A stretch of DNA of 64,000 nucleotides from Neobacillus cucumis (GTDB lineage Bacteria; Bacillota; Bacilli; Bacillales_B; DSM-18226), in NCBI RefSeq assembly GCF_016107705.1, contig NZ_JAEHGC010000002.1, positions 1-64,000 of the forward strand. The letters run 5' to 3'. Under the pieces are notes generated by a model. It had not been told where the DNA came from and did not search any database. It worked only from the letters and a program-made list of their open reading frames with translations. Position numbers and translations under genes: made by a program. This document shows positions 54,755 to 63,719 of this stretch, one piece after another (the first letter of the stretch is position 1; every line of letters starts with the position of its first letter).

Positions 54755-56344
54755 ATGAAATTACCCAACAGGAAATTGAAATTATTTACTCAGATGGTAT
54801 TGCACATATCGATTGTTATCTGCGCTACTACGATATTAGCAGCTATTTTTTTTACGAAAATAATTAACGATCTTTCAACACAATATCTTGGTCACGAGGC
54901 AATGTCTGTAGCAAAATTAGCTGCACAAGATGATAGGATTATTCGTGCTTTTAAAAGCGAAAACCCGTCAAAGGAAATTCAACCGATTACGGAGAGGATG
55001 AGAAAGCAAACAGGAGCTAGTTATATCGTGATCGGAAACAAACAGGGAATCCGTTATTCCCACCCCAATCCAAAATATATCGGTAAATCAATGGGTACAA
55101 GCAATCAGCCTGTTTTTAAGCAGCACATTTCCGTTGTATATTTTGGTGAAGGAATCTCGGGTCCTGCAATCAAAGCTAAAACCCCTATTCTAAATGAAAA
55201 GGGGAAGATAATTGGTGTTTCCTCTGTCGGTTTCTTAATGGTGGATGTAAAAAAAAGAATTCTTACCTATAGAGAAGAAATAATTGTACTTGCTCTATTG
55301 CTACTCATAATGGGAGTTGCAGCTTCTTTTTTTATTGCAAGGAGAATAAAACGGAAAATGTTTGGTCTCGAACCTGAGGAAATTTCTTATGTTTTTAAAG
55401 AAAAGGAAGCAATACTAGAGTCGATTCGGGATGGAATCATAGCGGTAGATAGTGATTTTCGTGTACTTTCTATGAATAAAAGAGCACGGGAATTGCTTAC
55501 GGGAAATTTTCCGCTGCAGGATTCGATTATCCAAACCTCTCGTTTAAGAGAAATGATTCAAGAAGTTATTGAAACCAAAACAGGAAGATCTAATCAAAAG
55601 ATCCTTTTGGGTGATCAAGTGTATGTTATCGATTTTTCAATCGTAACACAACTGAGCGAAATTGCAGGCGTCGTCCTAACAATTCGGACTGAAATTGAAA
55701 TTGAGCAATTGTTTGATGAAGTTTCAAAAATTAAATCTTACTCCGAAAACATTAGGGCTCTCAATCACGAATTTCTCAACAAATTAAATACGATATATGG
55801 ATTATTAAGTATTGAAGAATACGATAAGGCCAGGGATCTCATATCAAGTGAAGTGGAGGATCGCCAAGACACAATCGTATTTTTAATGACAGCTGTTAAG
55901 GATCCCTTCCTTGTAGCCTGTTTGCTAGGTAAAATAAATCGATCAAAAGAGTTAAAGGTAGACTTAAATATTGATCAAGAAAGTCTTCTTTCTGAGCTAC
56001 CTGAATCAATGGATACGAAGCTGCTTGTATCCATTCTCGGTAATATTATTGATAATGCGATGGAAGCTGCAAAGGAAAAACACGAAATGGGGGCAACAAT
56101 AATAGTCTCTTTCACCGATATTGGCAGGGATCTTGTTTTTGATATTCAAGATAATGGATCCGGTATTCCAAACGAAAAGCAAAATACTATTTTTACAGAA
56201 GGGTATACCACCAAAGAAGGGAAAAATCGCGGCATTGGTCTAAGCATCGTTAAGAATTCCCTTGAGCAATTAAATGGTCAAGTATTTATCACGAACAGCC
56301 TTTTGGGAGGTTCTAAATTTACACTTGTGATTCCGAAAAGATAA
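54755..56344 (+). CDS. CitA/DcuS-type sensor histidine kinase
   Basis: This 529-aa membrane kinase has two transmembrane helices (about residues 12-32 and 173-195) around an extracytoplasmic PASp domain. A cytoplasmic PAS (about 213-290), an H-box (ALNHEFLNKLNTIYGLL) and an ATPase domain (NIIDNAMEAA, DNGSGIP, RGIGLSIV) follow. The family senses citrate, malate, fumarate or similar acids outside the cell. Its response regulator follows at once and a GntP-family permease next, which suggests that it controls uptake of its ligand. Confidence 0.92.
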   Translation: MKLPNRKLKLFTQMVLHISIVICATTILAAIFFTKIINDLSTQYLGHEAMSVAKLAAQDDRIIRAFKSENPSKEIQPITERMRKQTGASYIVIGNKQGIRYSHPNPKYIGKSMGTSNQPVFKQHISVVYFGEGISGPAIKAKTPILNEKGKIIGVSSVGFLMVDVKKRILTYREEIIVLALLLLIMGVAASFFIARRIKRKMFGLEPEEISYVFKEKEAILESIRDGIIAVDSDFRVLSMNKRARELLTGNFPLQDSIIQTSRLREMIQEVIETKTGRSNQKILLGDQVYVIDFSIVTQLSEIAGVVLTIRTEIEIEQLFDEVSKIKSYSENIRALNHEFLNKLNTIYGLLSIEEYDKARDLISSEVEDRQDTIVFLMTAVKDPFLVACLLGKINRSKELKVDLNIDQESLLSELPESMDTKLLVSILGNIIDNAMEAAKEKHEMGATIIVSFTDIGRDLVFDIQDNGSGIPNEKQNTIFTEGYTTKEGKNRGIGLSIVKNSLEQLNGQVFITNSLLGGSKFTLVIPKR

Positions 56345-56356
56345 AGGAGAATGTTC

Positions 56357-57058
56357 ATGGCAGGAAACCCTTTTCAGGTCTTGATTATTGAAGATGATCC
56401 AGTTGCGGCAAATATTTATAAAAAATTCACTGAAAAAATTGAGGGATTTGAGGTTTCTGCTATTGCAAATTCAGGGGAGGATGCGCTTGGCTATCTTCAT
56501 ACATTTAGACCCCATTTAATTTTGTTAGACATCTATCTGCCGGATATGAACGGCATCGACTTACTTCGAGTAATTAGAATGAAATTTAGGGGAATAGATA
56601 TAATTCCCATTACCGCTGCAAATGACGCAGAAACCGTTACAGAGGCGATTCGTGGAGGTGTTTTTAGTTATTTAATTAAACCAATTGATATTAAGAAGTT
56701 CACGAATGAATTGACTAGATATAAGCTAACGATGGAGCAGCTTCAGATTAAAAAAACGATGGTTCAGAAAGAAATCGATGCCTTTTTCTCCTTAGCAGAC
56801 CCTGCTACTCCTAAACTAAGGGAAGAAAAACAACTTCCTAAAGGCATCGATCGATTTACATTGTTGAGAGTCCGTGACAAGCTTCATTTTGAAAAAGGGA
56901 GTGTAAGTGCAGAGGAGTTAGCTGTCCTTCTTGGAATCACAGATTCCACTGCACGAAAATATTTAGAATATCTTTCATCTATTGATGAAATGGAAGTAGA
57001 TATCCAGTATGGTTCGGTGGGTCGGCCAGAACGTAAATACAAATGGAAAAAGAAATGA
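56357..57058 (+). CDS. CitB/DcuR-type response regulator
   Basis: This 233-aa protein has a receiver domain (residues 1-120; acidic DD in IIEDDPV, phospho-acceptor Asp in LILLDIYLPD, Lys in LIKPID) and a C-terminal HTH (about 170-230: VSAEELAVLLGITDSTARKY). ATG at 56357 is chosen because AAGGAG lies 8 nt upstream. Partner of the preceding kinase; likely activates the GntP permease gene 262 nt downstream. Confidence 0.92.
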   Translation: MAGNPFQVLIIEDDPVAANIYKKFTEKIEGFEVSAIANSGEDALGYLHTFRPHLILLDIYLPDMNGIDLLRVIRMKFRGIDIIPITAANDAETVTEAIRGGVFSYLIKPIDIKKFTNELTRYKLTMEQLQIKKTMVQKEIDAFFSLADPATPKLREEKQLPKGIDRFTLLRVRDKLHFEKGSVSAEELAVLLGITDSTARKYLEYLSSIDEMEVDIQYGSVGRPERKYKWKKK

Positions 57059-57065
57059 TGACCTG

Positions 57066-57092
57066 AGGATTGGTGAAAACCAATCTTTTTTT
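57066..57092 (+). terminator. Two-component operon terminator
   Basis: GATTGGT-GAAA-ACCAATC followed by TTTTTTT. Confidence 0.9.
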
Positions 57093-57220
57093 GTTTTCTT
57101 TTTGTATTTACATTAAATGTAAATTTTAAGTTTATTATTTTAATTCAACTAATTTAGATAATATTTTAATTTTTCTGCCTAAACTATACAGTTATCTTAA
57201 TAGCTTCTTCAAACGACGGT

Positions 57221-57269
57221 TTGAAAGCGTTATCTAGCTTTATTTTAGGGAGATTTGAGAGCGCTCTCT
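57221..57269 (+). promoter_or_regulatory. Two cre-like CcpA sites upstream of the permease
   Basis: TTGAAAGCGTTATCT (57221-57235) matches the cre consensus WTGNAANCGNWNNCW at every position. TTGAGAGCGCTCTCT (57255-57269) has one mismatch. They lie 50-100 nt before the permease start, so CcpA repression by good carbon sources is likely. Confidence 0.7.
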
Positions 57270-57320
57270 TGCTCAAAGGTACAAATTATATATTTTACAA
57301 TTTTAAAAGGGGTGCAGTTT

Positions 57321-58754
57321 ATGACAGGTCATGATATTTCATTGCTCATTGTTGCAGTATGTGGTATTTTGCTGCTGGTTTTCCTTATTGTTTCAAAATT
57401 ACGGTTCCACCCTATGTTAGCATTATTGGTGGTTTCAATTGGTGTAGGGTTTGCATCAGGTCTTGATGCTGAAACCATTGTCACTTCAATTGAAGACGGT
57501 GCTGGTCATACATTGGGAGGGGTCGGACTGCAGGTTGCAATTGGTGCCATGATTGGAAAACTATTGGGGGATTCCGGTGCAACTGATCAAATCGCGTCCG
57601 TTATTTTAAAACGATCCACCAAGCGAACTTTACCATGGTTAATAGGTGCGGCAGCGTTTATTATTGGAATCCCCATGTTCTTCGAGGTAGGATTGATCAT
57701 GATTTTACCACTTGTCTTCTCGGTCGCAGCCCAAGTGGAAAAGCAAGGGAATTTAAAAGGTTCAGCATTTATTTATATAGGCGTACCTGCTATAGCTGCT
57801 CTCGCAACCATGCATGGTATGGTACCACCGCATCCAGGTCCTCTTGTTGCGATTGAAGGGTTTAAATCAAATCTAGGGGTTACGATGATTTATGGGCTTA
57901 TCTGTGCAATTCCAGCAGCGATCCTAGCGGGACCTGTATACGGTAAATTTATTGCACCACGGATGAACGTTCGTCCCGATCAACTTTTACTTGACCAATA
58001 TACCGCAGCTTCCGTAGGGTCAGAGAAAACTTCAGTATCAAATGACGCCTCAAAATATATGGCAGCAACTGTAGAACACCGTCCGGTCTCAACTGTAACC
58101 TCATTTGTAGTTATTTTGTTGCCAATGGTTATCATGTTAAGTCGTACATTAGCTGAAACAGTGTTTAAGAATTCGGTTATGTTTAATAAAATCACTGAAT
58201 TTATAGGAGAGCCCGTTATTGCTTTGCTTATTGGTTTAATCGTAGGGATCATTTCATTGGGATATGGACGCGGAGTAGATACAAAAAAACTTCGCGATTT
58301 ATTTGGAGCGAGTCTTAAGCCTATTGCAAGCATCTTGTTAATTATCGCAGGGGGCGGTGCCTTTGCAAAAGTACTTGTTAATTCTCATGTAGGTGAAGCA
58401 ATTATCCATCTATCTTCGGGAATGAAACTCTCTGCCATTGCAATTGGCTGGCTTATTGCTGCTTTATTATCTGTCACAACAGGGTCTGCTACCGTGGGGA
58501 TTGTTGGAGCTACAGGATTGTTGGCACCGCTAGTTGGGTCAGATCCTAGTATTAATAAGGAATTATTAGTAGTAGCCATTGGCGCAGGTTCCTTATTCTT
58601 TAACTACGCTAATCATGCAGGATTTTGGTTAGTAAAAGAATCTTTTGGAATGTCAATGGGAGAAACCTTTAAAACGATTACCATAATTCAATCAATCATA
58701 GGGCTGGTAGGTTTGGTTATGGCACTGCTATTAAATTTACTGCCTCATTTCTAA
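57321..58754 (+). CDS. GntP-family carboxylate/gluconate permease
   Basis: This 477-aa protein has about twelve hydrophobic helices. It belongs to the GntP family: RFHPMLALLVVSIGVGFASG near the N-terminus, then MVPPHPGP in the middle and TGSATVG near the C-terminus. Family substrates include gluconate and related hydroxy acids. ATG at 57321 follows AAAAGGGG. Regulation by the adjacent two-component system and by CcpA is inferred from position and cre sites; the real substrate is unknown. Confidence 0.88.
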   Translation: MTGHDISLLIVAVCGILLLVFLIVSKLRFHPMLALLVVSIGVGFASGLDAETIVTSIEDGAGHTLGGVGLQVAIGAMIGKLLGDSGATDQIASVILKRSTKRTLPWLIGAAAFIIGIPMFFEVGLIMILPLVFSVAAQVEKQGNLKGSAFIYIGVPAIAALATMHGMVPPHPGPLVAIEGFKSNLGVTMIYGLICAIPAAILAGPVYGKFIAPRMNVRPDQLLLDQYTAASVGSEKTSVSNDASKYMAATVEHRPVSTVTSFVVILLPMVIMLSRTLAETVFKNSVMFNKITEFIGEPVIALLIGLIVGIISLGYGRGVDTKKLRDLFGASLKPIASILLIIAGGGAFAKVLVNSHVGEAIIHLSSGMKLSAIAIGWLIAALLSVTTGSATVGIVGATGLLAPLVGSDPSINKELLVVAIGAGSLFFNYANHAGFWLVKESFGMSMGETFKTITIIQSIIGLVGLVMALLLNLLPHF

Positions 58755-58839
58755 GTAAAATATAACTCCTAGCTGAGATTAATTATCTGTATGAAGAATT
58801 TTTCACTCTAGCAGCCAACTAAATTCTTCAAATATAAAG

Positions 58840-58880
58840 GAGCCTAGGTTTTGGAAGTTTAAAATCTAGGCTCTTTCAAC
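58840..58880. terminator. Terminator between GntP permease and yusG
   Basis: A GAGCCTAG-TTTT...AAAA-CTAGGCTC stem lies between convergent genes. Confidence 0.85.
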
Positions 58881-58892
58881 TTTAAGGGCTTG

Positions 58893-59132
58893 TTAACACC
58901 AGCCACCATCATCACAATCCGTATACTTGGCATCTGGGCCTTCTGTTACGGTAACGTGCTGGTAAATTTTTTGCTGGTCCGCCTCAAAATGATGATCCAA
59001 ATCGTATTGAAGATTTCCAGAAAGCTTTATTTTTCCAATACAAGTATTTTCTAAATATAATTCCATTTCACCGTTTTTAATTTTCCCAGTTACACTATCT
59101 GTCACATCTATTTTTTGTTGTTTCAAAGCCAT
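58893..59132 (-). CDS. yusG: DUF2553 protein YusG
   Basis: This 79-aa small soluble protein has the DUF2553 signature: MALKQQKIDVTDSVTGKI at the start and FEADQQKIYQHVTVTEGPD with a final YTDCDDGGWC. It is conserved in Bacillus, with no known function. The C-terminal DCDDGGWC tail is strictly kept, which hints at a metal or partner site. Single gene on the minus strand, ending at the shared terminator. Confidence 0.88.
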   Translation of the reverse strand: MALKQQKIDVTDSVTGKIKNGEMELYLENTCIGKIKLSGNLQYDLDHHFEADQQKIYQHVTVTEGPDAKYTDCDDGGWC

Positions 59133-59302
59133 CTTCTTTCAACTCCTACAGTATGATACAGCTAGTTTCCCCATTTTCTTCTAAAGTTTTATGGAATATA
59201 AAGGTAGAAATAAAAGCGAAATATTCAGGCATTTAATATTGACTTACGACCAGTTTTGAGTAACGATAGTAATACATTTAATATTAGCTTGGAGGATCAC
59301 CT

Positions 59303-60706
59303 ATGAACTTTGTTAGTACACGCGGAAATGTAAGTAAAATTGGTTTTATTGATACAGTCTTAATGGGGCTGGCAAATGACGGAGGGCTTTTAGTCCCAGA
59401 AAGAATCCCGCAAATTCCTGCTGAAAAACTGCAAGAAATGTCTAAACTTACGTATCAGGAATTAGCTTATGAAATCTTTTCTTATTATGTAGAAGGGGAA
59501 ATACCGGATAATGAGCTAAAGGAATTAATCGAGAAAAGCTATGCAACTTTTCGCCATCCGGAGGTAACACCTGTCCAAAAAGTGAAGGATCACATGTATG
59601 TGCTGGAATTGTTCCACGGCCCGACCTTTGCTTTCAAAGATATTGCGCTGCAATTCTTAGGAAATCTATATTCCTATGTCTCAAAGAAAACAGGTGAGAC
59701 CATTCATATTCTAGGTGCTACATCGGGGGATACAGGTGCTTCCGCCATTGAAGGCGTAAGAGGAAAAGAAGGTATTCGCATTTGTATTTTGCATCCACAT
59801 GGAAAAGTGAGTAAGGTACAAGAACTGCAAATGACGACCGTTCATGACGAAAGTGTTTTGAATCTTGCGATAAAAGGTACGTTCGATGATGGCCAAAGAA
59901 TCATTAAGGAATTGTTTGCCGATGTTGAATTTAAAAATAAATATCATCTCCGTGCCATTAATTCGATTAACTTTGTCCGAATTTTAGCACAAACCGTTTA
60001 TTATTTTTATGCATATTTCCAAGTGGCAAAAGAGACAAACGCAAAAAATGTTAACTTCAGTGTACCAACAGGGAACTTCGGAGATATATTTGCTGGATAT
60101 CTTGCAAAGAAAATGGGTCTTCCTGTTGGAAAGCTTATTGTTGCGACGAACGAGAATAATATTTTAGAAGGGTTTATCCATGAGGGAGTGTACAAGCCAG
60201 GTGAGTTCCAAAGCACTTTTAGCCCTTCTATGGATATCCAAGTTGCCAGTAATTTCGAGCGTTATCTGTATTATTTGGTTGGTGAAAACCCAAGCAAAGT
60301 AATGGAGTTAATGGATCAATTTAAGACAGAAGGAAAAATTATTGTCGGTGGGGAACAACTCCAGCAGGTGCAAAAAGATTTTGCTGCACATGGAGTAGTA
60401 GGAGAAGAATGCTTGGATACGATTAAAAAGTATTTTGACGAAACCGATTATCTATTAGATCCACATACAGCTTGCGGGATTGCTGCATTCGAAGTATGCA
60501 ATGAACCGAATGAAGTTTGTGTCACTCTTGCAACTGCTCATCCAGCTAAATTTAATGAGTCAATCGAACGTTGTGGTATTAAGCAGACTTTCCCGGAACA
60601 AATAAGTCAATTGTTTAATAAACCGCAATATCTAGAGGTTATTGATGCGGACAATCAGATAATTGTTCGGGAGTTAGAGAAGCTATTTAGTTTTTCTACC
60701 AATTAG
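59303..60706 (+). CDS. thrC: Threonine synthase (long form)
   Basis: This 467-aa PLP enzyme converts O-phosphohomoserine to threonine. It is the longer class of threonine synthase (B. subtilis ThrC is about 350 aa), beginning NFVSTRGNVSKIGFIDTVLM. The PLP Lys lies in GPTFAFKDIALQFLG near residue 110, with SGDTGASAIEG next and the phosphate loop VPTGNFGDIFAGY. GGAGG precedes the ATG. It stands alone, not with hom and thrB as in B. subtilis. Confidence 0.93.
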   Translation: MNFVSTRGNVSKIGFIDTVLMGLANDGGLLVPERIPQIPAEKLQEMSKLTYQELAYEIFSYYVEGEIPDNELKELIEKSYATFRHPEVTPVQKVKDHMYVLELFHGPTFAFKDIALQFLGNLYSYVSKKTGETIHILGATSGDTGASAIEGVRGKEGIRICILHPHGKVSKVQELQMTTVHDESVLNLAIKGTFDDGQRIIKELFADVEFKNKYHLRAINSINFVRILAQTVYYFYAYFQVAKETNAKNVNFSVPTGNFGDIFAGYLAKKMGLPVGKLIVATNENNILEGFIHEGVYKPGEFQSTFSPSMDIQVASNFERYLYYLVGENPSKVMELMDQFKTEGKIIVGGEQLQQVQKDFAAHGVVGEECLDTIKKYFDETDYLLDPHTACGIAAFEVCNEPNEVCVTLATAHPAKFNESIERCGIKQTFPEQISQLFNKPQYLEVIDADNQIIVRELEKLFSFSTN

Positions 60707-60771
60707 TAATAAATATCACTAATCAATGATGACGGGTTATCTGTCCAATATTTTTAAAAATTTTAATCTTG

Positions 60772-60797
60772 CCCCTTCCAATAAGGGGCTTTTTACA
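60772..60797 (+). terminator. thrC terminator
   Basis: GCCCCTT-CCAAT-AAGGGGC with TTTTTA. The rest of the gap 60707-61011 is the promoter region of the next gene, including GACTAC...GTAGTC complementary blocks. Confidence 0.9.
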
Positions 60798-61011
60798 TTA
60801 TATATGCCTTTGTTTTCTTGGCATATTCATGTCCATGTCGAAAATGCTGTTTGATTTGACAAAAAATTCTTAAAATTATATTGTCCTATACAAATAATAG
60901 TGTTAAAATCTGAATATTATAAATTTCTAGCGATAGAAAAATAGAAGACTACTTTATCAATTTTTCTAAAAGAAAGTACATATGTAGTCGAAGAAATTGG
61001 GGAGGAAGAAG

Positions 61012-62007
61012 ATGAAGAAAAGTTTTGCCATCATCGTTTGTGGACTGCTATTATTGCTTTCCGCATGCGGAGCAGGAAGTAAGGAAACATCCGGGGAGAA
61101 AAAAGAAAAGGTTGTGAAAATTGGCATTACACAGCTTGTCGAGCATCCTTCTCTTGATGCTGCACGAGAAGGTTTTATCAAAGCACTAAAGGATGCCGGT
61201 TATGAAGAAGGAAAGAACTTGAAGCTTGATTACCAAAATGCCCAAGGGGACATGAATACCAATATGTCGATTGCTCAAAAATTGGTTGACGACAAGGATG
61301 ATCTCATTTTGGCAATTGCTACTCCTAGTGCACAGGCGGTTGTAAAGTCAACGAAGAATATTCCAGTCTTATTTACCGCCATTACCGATCCGGTTGGGGC
61401 TCAACTGGTTCAAAGCCTTGATAAACCGGGTGGTAACGTAACAGGAACCTCTGATACACATCCAGAAGCAATCAAGAATACGATTGCTGCCATTAAAAAG
61501 TTTATTCCAGATGCCAAGAAGGTGGGTATCATCTATAACAATGGTGAACCTAACTCAGTTGTCAATGTGAAAAATGCTAATGAAGCTATTAAGGCAGCAG
61601 GGCTTGAATCTGTTGAAGTTACGATTTCTACTAGTTCCGAAGTAAAGCAGGCAGCTGAATCCTTAGTTGGACGTGCAGATGTACTTTATATTCCAAAGGA
61701 TAACACTGTCGTATCTGCTCTTGAATCGGTTATAAAGGTAGCGAATGCGAAAAAGATCCCAACTTTTGTTGGTGAAGGGGATTCCGTCAAACGAGGAACC
61801 TTTGCATCATATGGTTTTGACTACCATGACCTTGGTTACACTACCGGGAAAATGGCTGTGGAAATTCTAAAGGGTAAGAAACCAAGCGAAATTCCTGTTG
61901 GTTTCCCAGAAAACCTTCAGCTGATGATTAATAAAAAAGCGGCAGAGCAGGAAGGAATCAAATTAACAGATGATCTGTTAAAGGATGCTAAGATAGTAGG
62001 GGAATAA
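61012..62007 (+). CDS. ABC substrate-binding lipoprotein, TrpX family
   Basis: This 331-aa lipoprotein has a signal peptide (residues 1-19) with lipobox LLSAC and lipid-modified Cys near residue 19. The mature part starts VVKIGITQLVEHPSLDAARE and contains ATPSAQAVV, TDPVGAQLV and the hinge stretch TSDTHPEAI of the TrpX/YtrF-like ABC substrate-binding family. ATG at 61012 follows GGGGAGGAAG. No permease or ATPase gene is adjacent; a strong terminator follows, so it is an orphan binding protein. Substrate (tryptophan-like or other amino acid) is not certain. Confidence 0.85.
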   Translation: MKKSFAIIVCGLLLLLSACGAGSKETSGEKKEKVVKIGITQLVEHPSLDAAREGFIKALKDAGYEEGKNLKLDYQNAQGDMNTNMSIAQKLVDDKDDLILAIATPSAQAVVKSTKNIPVLFTAITDPVGAQLVQSLDKPGGNVTGTSDTHPEAIKNTIAAIKKFIPDAKKVGIIYNNGEPNSVVNVKNANEAIKAAGLESVEVTISTSSEVKQAAESLVGRADVLYIPKDNTVVSALESVIKVANAKKIPTFVGEGDSVKRGTFASYGFDYHDLGYTTGKMAVEILKGKKPSEIPVGFPENLQLMINKKAAEQEGIKLTDDLLKDAKIVGE

Positions 62008-62042
62008 AAGCCTAATTACTTAATCCTTTCCATAAATAATGA

Positions 62043-62082
62043 AAAATACCACCTTGGCTTCTTACAAGGTGGTATTTTTCGT
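62043..62082 (+). terminator. Strong terminator after the lipoprotein gene
   Basis: A perfect 15-bp stem AAAAATACCACCTTG / CAAGGTGGTATTTTT with an 8-nt loop. Confidence 0.95.
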
Positions 62083-62214
62083 TGCTGGGTTAACAGTTTG
62101 AAGTATTTTATTGATTAAGCTTACTGCATCATCAGCCTCAATTGTTGTTAATTGAATGCGGGAAAACGGTCTTACAGATTTTCAGAACGAGGAAGCCCAT
62201 GCAGGAGGGATGGG

Positions 62215-62604
62215 ATGAACGTTGAATTGGATGAAATTCTGAGTGCTTGTAAGCATATTTTATCGGTTGTTAAGGATAAATTAAAGGAGGATGTAAATCC
62301 AATCCTTATTAGAATTCAATATATTATTAAAGAATTTCAAACCCATTTAGCTGCTACTGCTTCAACGATGAATAATCCCCAGCAAGAAAAATATCACTGG
62401 AGTGTGGTATATAGGGCCGGAGATACTTTGGATGAAATGGCAACTCTCATAAAAAATACAACACCTGTGTTGATCAAAACAGAGGTAGATTACATTAAAC
62501 AACGCTTGGTGTTCTTCACAAATCATGTAGTTCAGACCTTTGGAAATAGAGAATCCCTCTATATTATAACTCCTAAATTTCAAGAGCTTTCAGGGCTTTG
62601 GTAA
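62215..62604 (+). CDS. Hypothetical helical protein (129 aa)
   Basis: This 129-aa protein is mostly helical and has no signal or membrane segment. It begins MNVELDEILSACKHILSVV and ends FQELSGLW. ATG at 62215 follows AGGAGGGATGG. I recognise no family. It is alone, followed by the iteron tract. Confidence 0.6.
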   Translation: MNVELDEILSACKHILSVVKDKLKEDVNPILIRIQYIIKEFQTHLAATASTMNNPQQEKYHWSVVYRAGDTLDEMATLIKNTTPVLIKTEVDYIKQRLVFFTNHVVQTFGNRESLYIITPKFQELSGLW

Positions 62605-62736
62605 AGTAATTTGCAAACTGACAGCTTTATCAATATTTCCATTTTTCAAATTGTATGGCACCTCTTTTTGACCACGATCGGTTACGAATTATGGTTTTAT
62701 CAGCCAATCCATGTGCACGTGGGACACCTTTTTGAA

Positions 62737-62830
62737 ATATCGACACAAATTTAAGAGATATCAACACACTTTTAAATTATATCAACACAAATCTAAATGA
62801 TATCAACACATTTATATAATATATCGACAA
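62737..62830. repeat. Five 21-bp iterons
   Basis: ATATC-(A/G)-ACA starts at 62737, 62758, 62779, 62800 and 62821, exactly 21 bp apart (two helical turns). The first four copies read ATATC(A/G)ACACA with an AT-rich remainder; the fifth is partial. The tract lies between convergent genes (62604 and 62955) where no promoter is expected. Confidence 0.85.
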
Positions 62831-62866
62831 TTCCTTTTCCGGCATCAGGGTATCCTTCAGAATCCA

Positions 62867-62913
62867 AAATAAACGGCCACCTTTCACATCAAATGAAATG
62901 TGGCCGTTTATTT
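62867..62913 (-). terminator. Bidirectional terminator downstream of madM
   Basis: The stem AAATAAACGGCCAC / GTGGCCGTTTATTT with a 19-nt loop lies 42 nt after the madM stop. Confidence 0.88.
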
Positions 62914-62954
62914 AACTTTATTAACGTTAAACTCAGATCGAAGGAATGACTAAT

Positions 62955-63719
62955 TTATGCAAAAACTGCTTTAGTCAGTAAAAATAGAACAGAAGGAGCA
63001 AGCAGACAGCCCAAACCAGTATAGAAAGTGGCAGTAACCGCACCATACGGTACTAGTTTTGGATCTGTGGCAGCCAAACCACCAGCAACTCCACTTGTTG
63101 TTCCCATGATCCCTCCATATACCATGGCTGTCCGCGGGTTGTTCAATCCAATATATTTCGCGATAAATGGAGTGCCAATCATCGTCAGGATGGATTTGAC
63201 AAGACCTGCAGCAATACTTAAGGTAATCACGTCTGAGCTGGCACCAATTGCAGACCCTGTTACGGGTCCTACGATGTATGTAGCTGTACCTGCACCAATA
63301 GTGGTCAAACTAACGGCATCTCTGTATCCAAATGCGAGAGCGATGATTACGCCTACAACGAAAGACAGGATAACGCCAATAAAGAGGGATAAAACTCCAT
63401 TGATACCAGCCTTTTTGATTTCACTAAAGTTGGCTCCGAAGGCAGTGGCAACAATCGCAAAGTCCCTAAGCATTCCGCCCCCCATCAGTCCGATTCCTGA
63501 GAAAAGACTAATATCTGCCAGTCCTTTTTCACCGCCTGAAACTACTCCGCCGATATAGGCGAGCACAAGTCCCAGTGTGATGGCAATGGCTGAACCATGG
63601 ATGCGCCCTTTTGTTAATTTGTCAGAAATAAAATAAGATAGATACATCGTCAAACCGACAATGGCAAAAGCAACAATTAATCCATTATTTTGCAGAACAT
63701 TACCTAATGTTTCGAACAT
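62955..63719 (-). CDS. madM: Malonate transporter subunit MadM
   Basis: This 254-aa protein has about eight hydrophobic helices. It starts MFETLGNVLQNNGLIVAFA and contains GGMLRDFAIVATAFGAN and GAGTATYIVGPVTGSA of the MadM family. MadL and MadM together form a malonate transporter. ATG at 63719 is chosen because GGAGGTGAG precedes it; the start lies inside the 3' end of madL, overlapping by 20 nt. Malonate decarboxylase genes would be expected nearby but outside the window. Confidence 0.92.
   Translation of the reverse strand: MFETLGNVLQNNGLIVAFAIVGLTMYLSYFISDKLTKGRIHGSAIAITLGLVLAYIGGVVSGGEKGLADISLFSGIGLMGGGMLRDFAIVATAFGANFSEIKKAGINGVLSLFIGVILSFVVGVIIALAFGYRDAVSLTTIGAGTATYIVGPVTGSAIGASSDVITLSIAAGLVKSILTMIGTPFIAKYIGLNNPRTAMVYGGIMGTTSGVAGGLAATDPKLVPYGAVTATFYTGLGCLLAPSVLFLLTKAVFA

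Noticed and set aside
62152..62214. Earlier in-frame start for the 129-aa protein
   Set aside because: AGGAGGGATGG directly precedes ATG at 62215, whereas the upstream start has no ribosome site.
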